Assembly: GCA_948146395.1 (NCBI GenBank)
Contig: OX411554.1
Coordinates: 37,301,730 to 37,365,729, forward strand
Direction: 5' to 3'
Length of the DNA: 64,000 nt
DNA from: Fragum whitleyi
Taxonomy: Eukaryota; Mollusca; Bivalvia; Cardiida; Cardiidae
The notes under the pieces are model-generated. The model was not told the origin of the DNA. It worked only from the letters and a program-made list of their open reading frames with translations, and ran no database searches. Below, one piece after another: positions 32,714-44,051 of the stretch. Numbering within the stretch: position 1 is the stretch's first letter; each line of letters starts with the position of its first letter. The position numbers were made by a program, and so were the translations under genes.

Positions 32714-33988
32714 AACAAGAGGACCAAGATGGTCCTAGATCGCTCACCTGAGTCTCTATGACCCCTGGGACATCACATTAAATAGATAGGCAGATGTCAA
32801 AAAAAAGATAATTGTCTAAGATCAATAGCATGGAACGTTTTCAGCGAAGAGCAAGACAGATATGCCTTTTTTGCTCTTTGATTCTATGTAAAAAGGGATG
32901 CACCCGGGTGGACCCCAAAAGTGACCCCAGGGTCTTGATATGAACAAACTTGGAAGAGATCCATAAGATGATGCTACATTCTAAATATGAAAGCTGTCTG
33001 CCTTCTGGTTTCAGAGAAGAAGATTTTTGAAGGTTTTCCCATTTTCACCCATCATGCTCAGATGAGCTGAAAGGGATGCGCCCGGGTGGAGCCCAAATAT
33101 GACCCAAGGGTCTTGATATGAACAAACTTGGTAGGGGCCCACAAGCTGATGCTACATACCAAAAGTGAAAGCAGTGTGCCCTCTGGTTTCGATTAAAGAA
33201 GATTTTAAAAGATTTCGCTCTTTGATTCTATGTAAAAAGGATTGCGCCCGGTTGGAGCCCAAATATGATCCTAGGGTCTTGTTATGAACAAACTTGGTAG
33301 AGGTCAACTAGATGATGCTTCATACCAAATATGAAAGCTGTCTGCCTTCTGGTTTCAGAGAAGAAGATTTTTGAAGATTTTCATTTTTTTACCCTTCATT
33401 CTCATAAGAGATAAAGGGATGCACCCGTGCAAAGCCCAAATATGACTGAAAGGGTCTTGTTATGAACACACTTGGTAGAGGCCCACTAGGTGATGCTACA
33501 CACCAAATATTAAAGCTGTCTGCCATCTGGTTTCGATTAAAGAAGATTTTTAAAGATTTTCACTCTTTGATTCTATGTAAAAAGGGTTGGGCACGGGCAA
33601 AGCCCAAATATGACCCCAGGGTCTTGATATGAACAAACTTGGTAGAGGTCCACTAGATGATGCTACATACCAAATATGAAAGCTGTCTGCCTTCTGGTTT
33701 CAGAGAAGAAGATTTTTAAAGATTTTCATATTTTCACCCTTTTTGTTAAGGGTTAAGGGAAAGTTAAGGGTGGATTTCATTTATTTGAACAACTTTGGTA
33801 GAGCTTGACCCAAGGAACATCCCTGCCAAGTTTCATCAAGATTGGCCCACTGGTTTAGGAGGAGAAGATGTTTAAAGAAATTGTGGACGACGGACGACGG
33901 ACGACGCACGACTGACGACGCACGACTGATGACGGACATTCTATGATCCCAATAGCTCACCTTGAGCACTTCGTGCTCAGGTGAGCTA
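32714..33988 (+). mobile_element. Helentron-type element with alternating core units
   Basis: Left stem AGGACCA/TGGTCCT (32720-32736), then TCGCTCACCTGAG. Core marks (GGGATGC(A/G)CCCGG or its equivalents) lie at about 32895, 33073, 33238, 33416 and 33594, spaced 178, 165, 178 and 178 bp. Units of type A follow CTCTTTGATTCTATGTAAAA and type B follow CATGCTCAGATGAGCTGAAA or its relatives; A and B alternate. The 3' module (GAACAACTTTGGTAGAGCTT) precedes a GACGACGGACGACGCACG tract and the long hairpin at 33954-33987. Confidence 0.85.
33954..33987. repeat. 3'-terminal hairpin of the Helentron-type element
   Basis: AGCTCACCTTGAGCAC and GTGCTCAGGTGAGCT around TTC, identical in structure to 21470-21503. 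Confidence 0.85.
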
Positions 33989-34590
33989 AAAAATAAAGAA
34001 AAGAAACTTTTATGGAAGGTATTATAGTCAGTTTATGGTGTAGACGTGCATTGTGAAAACCCAATTTTTAGCCAAAACGCGCGTTACGCAAAATCTCCCT
34101 ATTTGAGACCCAATCTCCCTACGAAAAGGTCTTAATCTCCCTATAAGAGCCCAAGGAAATATCACATGTATGGGGCATGGAAAAATAAACAGTTTTATTG
34201 TAAAGAGATAATTGATGACATTGTGCGACCAATTCAGTAGTTTTTACCAAATAAGGAGAGAGATAATAAGTACTTGTAATATGCTGGTTCATCCTTAGAG
34301 CAAGGTGGTCCGTCTGCCCAGACAGGTGACAGGGTAAGAATCATGCAGGTGTAAGAAAAACACTTGCTGAGGGGGGAGGAGACAAGACAATCAGTTTGTT
34401 CTGTTTATTGATTTCTGCAGTTGGTGCAGACATTTTAACTATAATGCTCTATGTCTGGATAGAATCAGGTGTTACAGTCTGCTAAGTATAAAGCCTTGCG
34501 TGTAGGATGCATAAAATTTAATGGTTTCCAGCTTTTCTTGAGAGTCCACATGCAAAGCAAGGTACCCATGTACCATATTTGAAGGGTTTT
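33989..34590. other. Unassigned; short AATCTCCCTA repeats near 34090-34150
   Basis: AATCTCCCTA occurs three times within about 60 bases, then AATATCACATGTATGGG. The region at 27257 has TCTCCCGA motifs and a similar ATATCACATGT in the opposite orientation, so the two may share ancestry. No gene is supported. Confidence 0.35.
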
Positions 34591-34818
34591 TTAACACTTT
34601 CCTGTTTTACAAAATTTTGGACCTGTCCAAATTCAAAGGTTTTGCAGACAAAAATTAAAATGGATTTAATTTGAAAAATAACCATTAAGTAGAGTAGAAA
34701 ATAGTGTGGAAAAAGTAAAAATTGCTTGTCAGAAGCAATTTCTTCTTTTTTCACAATGTTTTCTCAATCATAAAATCGAAGGCACCTAGAAAGCAGGGAT
34801 TAAACAGCAAAGGGTGAA
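34591..34818 (+). mobile_element. TTAA-flanked MITE, family M1
   Basis: Ends as at 23052; the right TTAA has become TGAA. The central hairpin (AAATTGCTTGTCAGAAGCAATTTC region) is intact. The 78-codon minus-strand frame over it is not a gene. Confidence 0.8.
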
Positions 34819-35617
34819 AGGGAGGGTAACATCAGTCTAAATCATTATTTCACAATGAATTTCCATGTGACATGGGTATTCATTGGAATATTTTAATTTT
34901 CAGCCAGAGGATTACAGTAATTGAACACTTAATATTTGGTTTGTGTATGTACAACGGAAATATTTGAAATTGAAATCCAAAATAGTCCTTCTGTCAAGAT
35001 CTGACTTCTCTTAAAGACTCCACTTCCATTTTTTCTGGGATTGATCACATGTTTGAACAAATTTTGATCCAAGTGTCAAACCAATTGATTGATTTCTTTC
35101 TTTTTTTTCTGATGATGATGACATCGTCATGTATATAATTTATTTAAAATAATTTAATATAATGTTAATGACTTCACATTTGTTTATTTGTTTTCATTAT
35201 TATGTGCTCTGAAGAAGGTGTATGCCGAAACATTGATACTTAAAATAATTATACAAAATATAGGTGTTTTTATAGTTTTTTTGATAACTATAATTTGTTT
35301 GATAATACCTATTTTCCAGTTGCTTGTCTTTTTATTTTTGTGTTTTTGTCCGGCCATGTGATGATTTATAATATTGGTCAGTTTTTGACTATAATTACTT
35401 ATTTGAACAAACTATCTATTTACGCATAGCTGAAGACTTGAAAATGTGCAAATATTTTGAGAAACCAACAATGAGCCAATGGCCTGTTTATGGTCAATAC
35501 TGCCACTTAAGGACACATACTTATCTATTATAAAAGACAGTCTTTGATCTTGATTGTCCACTTCAGGACATATCCCCTTATCATAATCACAAGATCAAAC
35601 TTGCTAAAACTCATTTC
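34819..35617. other. Unassigned AT-rich sequence
   Basis: No gene or paired repeat recognised. Confidence 0.35.
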
Positions 35618-35850
35618 TTAACCCTTTGCTGTTTAATCCCTGCTTTTTACGTGCCAGTGATTTTATGTTTGAGAAATTATTGTGACAAAAGAAGAAATTG
35701 CTTCTGACAAGCAATTTCTTCTTTTTCCACACTGTCTATTTTCTACCCTACAGAATGGTTATTTTTCAAATAAAATCCACTTAAAATTTTCGTCTGCAAA
35801 ACCTTTGAATTTAGACAGGTCCAAAATTTTGTAAAACAGGAAAGTCTTAA
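35618..35850 (-). mobile_element. TTAA-flanked MITE, family M1, reverse copy
   Basis: Starts TTAACCCTTTGCTGTTTAAT and ends AAAACAGGAAAGTCTTAA, the reverse complement of the other copies, with the same central hairpin and TTAA on both sides. Confidence 0.8.
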
Positions 35851-36036
35851 TTGCTTTTATCATTATTATGGTGTAGTCACTTAAGCATTCTGGCCGGCTT
35901 TCTTAGGACGTTTCAATTGTTAATAATTTAAGCATGCAAGGAACTTTTAGCTACCATATTTTTTCTAATAAACACTCTCAGGAGCTATGTATAACATGGT
36001 CAGAGAGGTTTTATTTAAGTATGCATTTTCTGATTA

Positions 36037-36343
36037 AAACAAGATGTGTTTGTGAAACACGAATGCCCCGTTACGGCATTTTTTTCAAAGTTTGGTCTTG
36101 ACAGATGACATTGACCTTGTCACATGACCTTGACCTTGGTACCAGTGGATGCGAATCATTGAGATCTATCATCATGCCAAATATTAGCTTTGTATCTTGA
36201 ATAGGCTTGAAGATATTGGCAAGGTTAAGTTTTCGGGTTAAGTTTTTGGACAGACGGACGGACAGACGGACGGACGGACAGACAGATAGACGGACACGAG
36301 TAAAACAATATGCCCCCGATCTATCGATGCGGGGGCATAAAAA
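36037..36343 (+). mobile_element. ATGCCCC-type Helentron-like element, best copy
   Basis: Left end AACAAGATGTGTTTGTGAAA, with a small stem GTGTTT/AAACAC, then GAATGCCCCG. The body has TGACCTTGTCACATGACCTT and GACCTTGGTACCAGTGGATG, with no tandem core. A (GACG/GACA)n tract at 36252-36296 leads to a hairpin TATGCCCCCGATC/GATGCGGGGGCATA at 36310-36339, then AAAA. The layout matches the larger elements but with a single body unit. Eroded copies are at 3392, 10150 and 46581. Confidence 0.8.
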
Positions 36344-37049
36344 TCATTAAAATTGATGTCTTTTAGGCCCTTTTCCCTTTAATTTGAGGAGAATTTCCTC
36401 TAAACAATCGAGACAATTGATCTCAAATTAGAGGAGAAGTTTGAAAAAATTCCTCAAATTTAGGCTTTTTAAGTGTGTTTTCTGAGTAAAAAATGAAGGG
36501 GTGCTACATTTAGGGAGGGCGCTATTATTACAGGAAATATGGTGTTTTATCATGAGCAAGAACTATGTAACAGCTTCCAATTGACAAACCCTAGCAAATG
36601 TTAAACATTGACCACATACATATACAGTAAAAGTTCTAATGGAGAAAAATCCTTTAACATAAACCCATCCCCTTATTCGGATATCAAGATCAAGACCAAC
36701 CCCCACCAAATTGTTGTCACAATGATTTTTAACAGGGCTTAAATTTCACTTTTCTTGACCAAATGTTAGGTTTTTGTATTAATCTAATGCTTAAATTAAT
36801 GATTTGCTTTTCATAGTTTTCATGGTCTTCAATTTCCTGGAGATGAACAGTTGAGAAACATTTCCTCAAATGCTGACCAGAATGCTAAGATGTGACTATG
36901 GCTAGAGGTTTTAATTATGTTCTTCAATTAATATTGTATAAATAGATTGAAAATTGCAAAGTCTAGTCAAAGAGTACTCTCAGGTTGAGCAAAACAGCAT
37001 TAAGTAAGAGCAATAGTGCACAACTGTTTGAGCGTTAAAGCAATAAGAA
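36344..37049. other. Unassigned; small inverted repeats near 36370-36470
   Basis: TTTAATTTGAGGAGAATTTC and its partial complements (CTCAAATTAGAGGAGAA, TTCCTCAAATTTAGG) suggest a small foldback. The rest shows nothing recognisable. Confidence 0.35.
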
Positions 37050-37425
37050 CCTCTTAAAATACTGCAATTTTCAAACATAAATTGAATTAATTAGACAATT
37101 TGGATCTGATAATGTCTATTAACCCTTTTTTATGAAGCCATAGACTGGTCCAAATTAAATGAAGTTGAAGAAAATAATTAAAAGATGTTGAAATCTTACT
37201 TTTAACTTGCTTTGTGGAAAAATTGTGGGAAATGCAGAAATTGCTTGGTACAAGCAATTTCTTTATTTTCCACAATGTTTTCCTGTCTCTCTTTCTCAAG
37301 GTGCTTCAAAAAGGGGCTTTGCGTGGGATTTGGTAAGTGTTGTGAAGCAAGCACCTCTTCAGGTACTGCAATTTTCAAACATTAATTGAATTAATCAGAC
37401 AATTTGAATCTATTAACGCCTTTTT
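37050..37425. repeat. Direct repeat flanking a diverged M1-like MITE
   Basis: CTGCAATTTTCAAACATAAA at about 37062 and CTGCAATTTTCAAACATTAA at about 37365 start two roughly 70-bp direct repeats, both running into TATTAAC(C/G)C(C/T)TTTTT. Between them, 37118-37316 looks like a diverged M1 MITE: TTAACCCTTTTTTATGAAGC at one end, GCTTCAAAAAGGGGC near the other, and a central hairpin AGAAATTGCTTG/CAAGCAATTTCT. Confidence 0.6.
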
Positions 37426-37700
37426 GAAGGTAATTATTATAGACAGGTACTTCTTACTCAACTGTATTTCACTTTTACCTAAGATACTTAAAAACTGCAG
37501 CTGCTGGTTAACCCCTGCAAAAAAACTGTCAAGAACTCTAAATCTGGTTCTTGAACTTTTAGAACTTCTATTGATGGGGATATTCAGTATCTCATATCAG
37601 GATTATACCTTACACACTATATTGAAATGACTAAATGATAAGGGAGCTGGTTTGGAAAGGCAGACATTTTAATGACAAACGGTCATATCAATATTCTGTT

Positions 37701-37945
37701 TATTTGAATGGGTTTTATAGTCTGTTTAAACAGTTTTTCAGTCAATTAACACAAAAGCTGATGCACCTAACAGTTGATTTGTAGTATTTCTTGCTCCAGT
37801 ACTACCGCATTACATATCCTTTCTTAGCCTCAAGCAACAATCCCTGAGTTAGGTTTACGATTATCAAAAAATTGGTAGGAGACAAACATTAACAATATGG
37901 TGGACATATGACAACTGCTGACAAGCCAGCAATTTGAACCTTGAG
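37701..37945 (-). mobile_element. SINE family A, old copy
   Basis: TTTGAATGGGTTTTATAGTC starts it; TAGTATTTCTTGCTCCAGTA and GGTTTACGATTATC follow in the same order as at 4436. The B-box area is eroded to GCAATTTGAACC. Confidence 0.65.
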
Positions 37946-38153
37946 CTGTGACCTTGGAGCTATCTGAGAATTACTGATTGGAGAACAAATGTATCAAATT
38001 TCATTGAAATCTATCCATAGATGTAGGAGTTTTTACAGAGGCAAACTTGGATGAAAAGACAGACAAGCTGACAGATAGATGCACTATATAAACACTTACA
38101 CTTACCTGTAATTTTGACATCTATGTCTCACTCACTGCAAGTGCGCTAGACAA

Positions 38154-39504
38154 CTAGAAAGCCATGAATGGCTTGAGTCGCTCCTCAGGCTTGAAATTCT
38201 TGTAAAGCAATAAAAGTTTTGACTAGACTTTTAGATATTTTGGACTCTATTGATGTTGAAAATGATTTTCAAAGTTTAAACTTATAACAATATTATAGAG
38301 AAATGATATCCGCCCATAAAATGCATATTTTCATCTGATCACAATTTTTTTTTTTAGACTGATTAAGGGTCACTCAAGGATCATTCATGTAAAATTTCAT
38401 TAGTATCCATCAATAACATTCGAAGAAAATGATTTTCATAGTTTCAACTATATAACACATAGAATAATGACCTCCGCCCATAAAATACATATTTTTCATC
38501 CAATCACAATATTCTTTAGTAGACTGATAGACGGTCACTGAAGGATTATTCCAGTAAAATTTGGTTGATATCCATTGTTAGATTCTGAGAAAATGATATC
38601 CAAAGTTTCCACTATATAACATATAGAGAAATGACCTCTGCCCATAAAAAACAAAATTTTCATCTGATCACTATAATTTATGGTAGACTGTTAAAGGGTC
38701 ACTCAAGGATTATTCCAATAAAATTTGGTTGATATCCATTGTTAGATTCTGAGAAAATGATATCCAAAGTTTCCACTATATAACATATAGAGAAATGACC
38801 TCTGCCCATAAAAAACAAAATTTTCATCTGATCACTATAATTTATGGTAGACTGTTAAAGGGTCACTCAAGGATTATTCCAGTAAAATTTGGTTAATATC
38901 CATTGGTTAGATTCTGAGAAAATGATTTCCAAAGTTTCAACAATATAACATTTAGAGAAATGACCTCCGCCCATAAAATATAAAATTTTCATCCGATCAC
39001 TATAATTTTTGGTAGACTGATAAAGGGTCACTCAAGGATCATTCCAGTAAAATTTGGTTTATATCCATCACTTACATTCTGAGAAAATGATTTTGATAGT
39101 TTCCACTATATAACATTTAGAGAAATGACCTCTGCCCATGAAATACAATTTTTTCCATCCGATCTCAATAATCTTTTGTAGACTGATAAAGGGTCACACA
39201 AGAATCATTCATGTAAAATTTCATTGTTATCCATCAAGTAGAATCTGAGAAAACTCACTTTTTACCATAATTGGAAATTAGCCACGCCAATTAAATCCAT
39301 GTTTTTCATTGGATTAAAATTTCTAGAACAACTTTGAAAGAGGGTCACCAAAGCATCATTCCTGTGAAGTTTGGTTGAAATTCATCCAGTAGTTTCTGAG
39401 AGAACATTTTTAAAGAAAAAGTTTACGACCGGATGCACGGACGGACGCACAATGGACACAACGCCATGACAATAGCCCCAGTGGCTTTCAGCCAGTGGAG
39501 CTAA
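38154..39504 (+). mobile_element. Helentron-type element, 165-bp core, longest copy
   Basis: Left end CTAGAAAGCCATGAATGGCT; seven or so core units; module TTCTAGAACAACTTTGAAAG; short GCACGGACGGACGCAC tract; right end TTTCAGCCAGTGGAGCTAA. Two neighbouring units (about 38570-38895) share TGATATCCAAAGTTTCCACT and AAAAAACAAAATTTTCATCT and are nearly identical, so they were duplicated recently within this copy. Confidence 0.85.
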
Positions 39505-39506
39505 AA

Positions 39507-39801
39507 AGGATAGGTGCCACCACTGGGAATTAAACCCTTGACACCTAAATTGTTTTGCTTGTTTAAATGAGGTTTTACATTGCTTTCAACAATCTTTCAG
39601 TTATATAGCGGCAGCTAACAATGGTTTCCAGTTATTTCTCACACCAGTCCAGCCATTACATCCCTTCCTTAGTCCAAGCCTCCAGCTGCTATCCCACAAA
39701 AAGTCGAAAAGAATGAATGCTGTTGCTGAGGATCGAACCAGGGTCCGACACCAGATTTGAGGATGGGATGTCTGATGCTTTGTGATGATGGGCAACAACA
39801 A
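39507..39801 (-). mobile_element. SINE family A, copy and fragment
   Basis: 39507-39546 (GATAGGTGCCACCACTGGGA region) looks like the head end of one copy. 39550-39801 is a second copy: TTTACATTGCTTTCAACAAT, AGTTATATAGCGGCAG, and a B-box complement AGGATCGAACCAGGG. Its A-box part is degraded. Confidence 0.65.
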
Positions 39802-40214
39802 TAATTTGAGGCATATTTTGATTATTTATTTTTTTTTTTTTCATAGTAATGCAACTTTTGTTGACAGTGACTTTTTCTTGGTCAAAGTTTCAAAGCAACA
39901 TTCAAAAATTACAAATTAAGCAATCAACATTAAAACAATATTTTCAGAGACTTTATCATATATAATACAAATCAACAAAGAAGAGCTAGAAATGCATATG
40001 GAAGCCATACAGAAGGCAAAAACCTTTTATGAGGTTTTCAATGAGCAATTATCTCCCTTTAAGGACACTTATTTATCTACTATAAAGGCAAGATTTGATT
40101 TGAATGGGACACTTCAGATATTCTCCACCATATTTGAGAGCAAAAAACAAACACAGCTGCTTTTTATCCCATAATATCAGCACTTGTAAGTTGTAATACT
40201 TATTTACTTTTTGT

Positions 40215-40444
40215 TTAACACTTTCCTGTTTTACAAAATTTTGGACCTGTCCAAATTCAAAGGTTTTGCAAGCGAAAATTTATAGTGGATTCAATTTGAA
40301 AAATAAATATATGCTGTAGGGTGGAAAATTTTGTAGAAAATAAAGAAATTGTTTGTCACAAACAATTTCTTCTTTTTCTACAATGTTCTCTCAATACAAA
40401 ATCTTAGGGACATAAAAACCAGGGATTGGACAGGAAAGGGTTAA
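40215..40444 (+). mobile_element. TTAA-flanked MITE, family M1
   Basis: TTAACACTTTCCTGTTTTAC to GGACAGGAAAGGGTTAA. Here the two ends match each other better than in other copies. The central hairpin has AAATTGTTTGTCACAAACAA in place of the usual arms: both sides changed together. Confidence 0.82.
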
Positions 40445-40500
40445 ACAAGACAGTAAGTTTAGTCTATAAATGCAACAAACTGAACCCAATAATAGACAAC

Positions 40501-40681
40501 TACAGTCAAACCTGTCTTAAGCAAGCACCCAATGGACATTTAAAAGCACTTGCTTAAGACAGATGCTTGCTCAATACAGGTTAATTACAGTGCAAATGAT
40601 TCATTTGGGAACTTGGTGGCCGCTTGCTTAAGACAGGTTGCTTGCTGAAAACAGGTGGTCGCTAAGACAGGTTTGACTGTA
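40501..40681. mobile_element. MITE family M5, complete
   Basis: TACAGTCAAACCTGTCTTAA and, from the right, TACAGTCAAACCTGTCTTAG in complement. Internal copies of GCTTGCTTAAGACAG occur in both directions. TA termini fit a Tc1/mariner-type target, by inference. Confidence 0.75.
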
Positions 40682-40861
40682 TATTAAAGACAGGTCCAAA
40701 AGTAAGATAAATCTTTTGATTAAGCCATATCTATGTGTGACCTGCAAAAAAAGACCATCTGGGTGGTGCGTAATATATTGACCCTAATCTGAATTTGCCA
40801 ATAGTTTGCTTGCAATGAAAGTTTGGAAGTTACTCTCCAACACTGAATCTATATGCTTTCA

Positions 40862-41012
40862 TATCCTCGAGAATGAGGCAGCAGTTTAAACCCACTGCTA
40901 CCCAATTTTACAGCTGGGCGAACTAGGGCCAATTAACACACCCTGACGACAGTGGTTTTCGAACAAACAACCTACAGGTCACAGGTGGAGCACCTTTACA
41001 ACTAGGCCACTG
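40862..41012 (-). mobile_element. tRNA-derived SINE, family C
   Basis: On the minus strand: TGGCCTAGTTGTAAAGGTGC as the A-box region, a B-box-like TTGTTCGAAAACC, then the body CCCAGCTGTAAAATTGGGTA. Parts of the same family occur at 62805 and 63352. Confidence 0.65.
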
Positions 41013-41287
41013 AGGAGGTCAAATTTTCAACAAAACTTTTAAATTTTTTATCATTTTCTGAGGCTTGACCGAGAAAACAAAACACCATTTGTTTCTCTTA
41101 AACACTTTATCAAGGTAAAATCTCCAGATAAATGAAATAAAGGATTTAAAAATTCCAATCAAATTGATCCTATAATCACCGGTTAAACTCGCCACATACC
41201 AAACATAAAACTTGTTGCCAACCATAATTTTCTATCTTGATCCCTTTCCAAGTATACCATGCTAATGAGCTTTTGAACATTCTGAGG

Positions 41288-41402
41288 GTCTATCTACCCT
41301 CTATCCGGGGTTTGACGCTGATGTGATTTTTCGGCTAGTCTCCTTGATGGAGACTAGTCGAAAAATAACATGTGAGTAAAAACCTGGGTAGAGGTCTATC
41401 CA
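41288..41402. repeat. Foldback element with about 50-bp arms
   Basis: GATTTTTCGGCTAGTCTCC opposite GGAGACTAGTCGAAAAATAA around TTGAT, and outward GTCTATCTACCCTCTATCC opposite CTGGGTAGAGGTCTATC. The arms pair over almost their full length with a few mismatches. Confidence 0.75.
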
Positions 41403-42110
41403 TATCAAAGTGCTGAAAGTGCTGAAAATCTTTGTTATTCTCTAAAAGCTAGTCTTTTGGATTATTTCTCAGACATACATTATGTGGATAGCACTTGTTT
41501 ATCATTTCACATGGACCTACCAAAAGAGGTTAAAGCCATTGCGTTAATAGAATTAATGGCTCCACAAAAGGCATATTTTGTAATCAAAGTGGATTACAAC
41601 TGTTGAAAATATCACATGTTTCATCACAAAGTCTCAATAAAATCTGATGAAATATGACTGTATAATGTATGTGCTGCAATATTTCCTGACATTTTGTTTA
41701 TGATACCATATCAAATTTTAAACTGGCTTGTAGTAGAGTAAATTGGAAGCTTGCACAAATATATCATCAAGGCCCTTATGAATCTCCAATCACGAAAAGT
41801 TTGTCAAATGCATGAAGGTTATAACTTAATTTTGTAATTCATTTTCATTGAGAACAAAATATAATAATCACTGGTTTGAGTATGTGATAGAAAAATATTG
41901 CATGACAGACTACCACATAATCCATTAAAGATATTCTCTGACGGTGAACAGAAACTTTCAGTAAGGAGCTATCTGATTGGGGTCTTTAAAATGTTGATTG
42001 ACTGAAATGTCCAGACTTAACGGATTTCCAGATATCTATAGTAGATAGTTAAAAGCACAAAATAAGAGCTTCTTGTCAACAGGCAGACTAGAATCCCCTT
42101 CAAAAAAATT
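41403..42110. other. Unassigned non-coding stretch
   Basis: No gene or paired repeat recognised. Confidence 0.35.
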
Positions 42111-42119
42111 CAAAAACTT

Positions 42120-42385
42120 GAACATTCTAGATTTTGGAAAAGTTCAACAAGTTGTACTTGAATGTACTCGAAAATTAAATGGCAGTTCAAGAACTTTTAG
42201 AACTAGCTCATGAACTTCTAGAACTAGTTCTTGAACTTCTAGTTCTTGAATCAATTCTAGCACTAATTCTTGACTTTCTACTAGTTCTTGAATCAGTTAA
42301 AGAACTAGTTCTAGAAGATCAAGAACTAGTTCTTGATCATTCAATTAATGTTTTAGAATTTTCAAGAACCAGTACTAAAACTTTT
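42120..42385. repeat. Degenerate array of GAACTAGTTC/TTCTAGAA-type units
   Basis: Short palindromic pieces (TTCTAGAAC, GAACTAGTTCTTGAA, TTCTAGTTCTTGAATCA) follow each other for about 230 bases with no fixed period. A Leu/Glu-rich 88-codon frame runs across it because GAACTT and CTAGTT units are read in one phase; I do not regard it as a gene. A shorter patch of the same kind lies near 37530-37580. Confidence 0.7.
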
Positions 42386-42737
42386 TCACAAACCCAGTGT
42401 TTTGACTTTTTCAAGTTCAAGAACTATGCAGGGGATTATGCATAGCTCAGAAGAGCTTTCATTTGGGAAAATATGTTATCTAGCATAAGAAGTTTTAAAG
42501 TCTTAGAAACTTTTTTACATAGATACATGTTTCTTATATCATTTAAGAAAAATAAGATGATGGATAACCTTCCCATCACTTAACACAAAACTTGTTGAAA
42601 AAATACATCAAATTTGACAGAATCACTTTTCTCTAAAAATTTATCATAGCAAAATAATGCTGTATGTTTGCATGCTAATTGTTAAGACTATTTCCCATTT
42701 CAAAACTCAAGATTGGTAAAAATTAAATGACAATAAA

Positions 42738-43420
42738 CAAGAGGCCCAATCAGGGCTAGAGACGCTCTATTCTGACTATAAAAATCTTTTCTTGGTTTAT
42801 TTAATCTGATGTTCAGGAATTTTATTGCTTTAAACTAAAAGTGTAAAGTGGAAATAAGGAAGCCCACTTTCTTCCCTTCAATTTGTTTTTAGCAATAATC
42901 CTCAGAAATCCTTTTCTGTTTTTTTATTCAATTTTCTTACAGAACCTTCCTTACAACCATAGAATCATCTTGATAACCTGTCTAGAGAATTAACCATATT
43001 TTCAAAGGAAACTAGTACCTTATGACCCTAAAATCATCCTGTGAAAGTTTAAAGGAAATCAGATAATATATATGGCTTATATTTTTCAGGGAAAAAAACC
43101 CAGAATATATGTGAAAGTCCTTGAGAGCTTTTTCCTGTGTTTTAAGACAGATTGACCCCAATTTTACAAAGAAACCTTCCGTATGACCCTGCAATTATCA
43201 TCTGAAAGTCTAAAGAAAATTGGATAAAATCTGTCGACTTTATTGCTTAAACAATATATTTTGAGTGAAAATTAATATTAGTTCCCTTCTTTTTTTTTTC
43301 CATTGAATCTTTCATTTTTTGGAGAGAAATCTTCTTACACTGTCATCCAGTGAAAGTTTCAATACCTTACAAATCTGATAATATTTGTCAACTTTGTAGG
43401 ATTGAACAGATCAATTGATT
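42738..43420 (+). mobile_element. Helentron-type element, core of about 165-171 bp, partial
   Basis: Left end AACAAGAGGCCCAATCAGGG, with a stem GCCC/GGGC, then GACGCTCTATTCTG. Core motif TATGACCCT(A/G) followed by (T/C)CATC(C/T)TG(T)GAAAGT recurs at 43024 and 43195, with a weaker copy near 43340. No right end found. Confidence 0.6.
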
Positions 43421-43530
43421 TGCCATTCCTAAATAAAATTTCTGAACAATATCATAAACTATTTTGCTTTTGGCAAACAGATCTTTTTCAAAGCTAAACA
43501 CATTAAGTTTTATTCTGCATAATTAATGAA

Positions 43531-43886
43531 CTGGCAGGGCGGGGCTTAAACGTGACGTAATTTGGCAAGTTTACTTTTCAATAATTTGGGTTCTTTCAAA
43601 TTTTAGTCGGTAATCATCGTTAGCGCGTGCAAATAACTGTATCCTAAAACCTAAAGAATTGACATGCTTTGAGAGAGTGAACACATTTCATCGTTTGGTA
43701 ACCAAGGCCTCGTAACTTCAGCTTGATTATAAGCTGAAGTTCCGAGGATTTGGTTACCAATCTACAATTTAAGGTCTTGAGTTATTTAATATGTCGACTC
43801 TCTTAAGAAGTAGGTTATTTAAGATCAAAGCTGATTTCCCTTAACCTTAAGTGCAACGACCCGTTACTTAGGCTCCGCCCTGCCAG
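43531..43886. mobile_element. Foldback MITE, family M6
   Basis: Terminal inverted repeats CTGGCAGGGCGGGGCTTAA (left) and TTAGGCTCCGCCCTGCCAG (right). The centre (43697-43763) is a long palindrome: TTGGTAACCAAGG and AACTTCAGCTT opposite AAGCTGAAGTT and TTGGTTACCAA. Nearly the whole 356 bp can fold back. Target duplication not resolved. Confidence 0.75.
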
Positions 43887-44051
43887 GGCATTTGTCATGG
43901 ATAATACATAATGTTTGAAATTTATGAATTATAAAATATATGGAATTCTGTCACTCTTCCGTAGGCTATCTAGATTTGTCCTTCAATTTATCAGCCTGTG
44001 ACGATCAACAGTCACAGTAAAAATATAAAGGCTAGTGATGACTTTCTATCA

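Noticed and set aside
36252..36296. An independent microsatellite locus
   Set aside because: The GACG/GACA tract sits at the same place in every related element, just before the 3' hairpin, so it belongs to the element.
38154..39546. Helentron inserted into a SINE, because a SINE head fragment follows it
   Set aside because: No SINE sequence is found directly left of the element, so the fragment at 39507 is only a neighbour.
42179..42445. 88-codon Leu/Glu-rich frame that looks like a coiled coil
   Set aside because: The pattern comes from short GAACTT/CTAGTT units. There is no start context, splice site or non-repeat domain that supports a protein.
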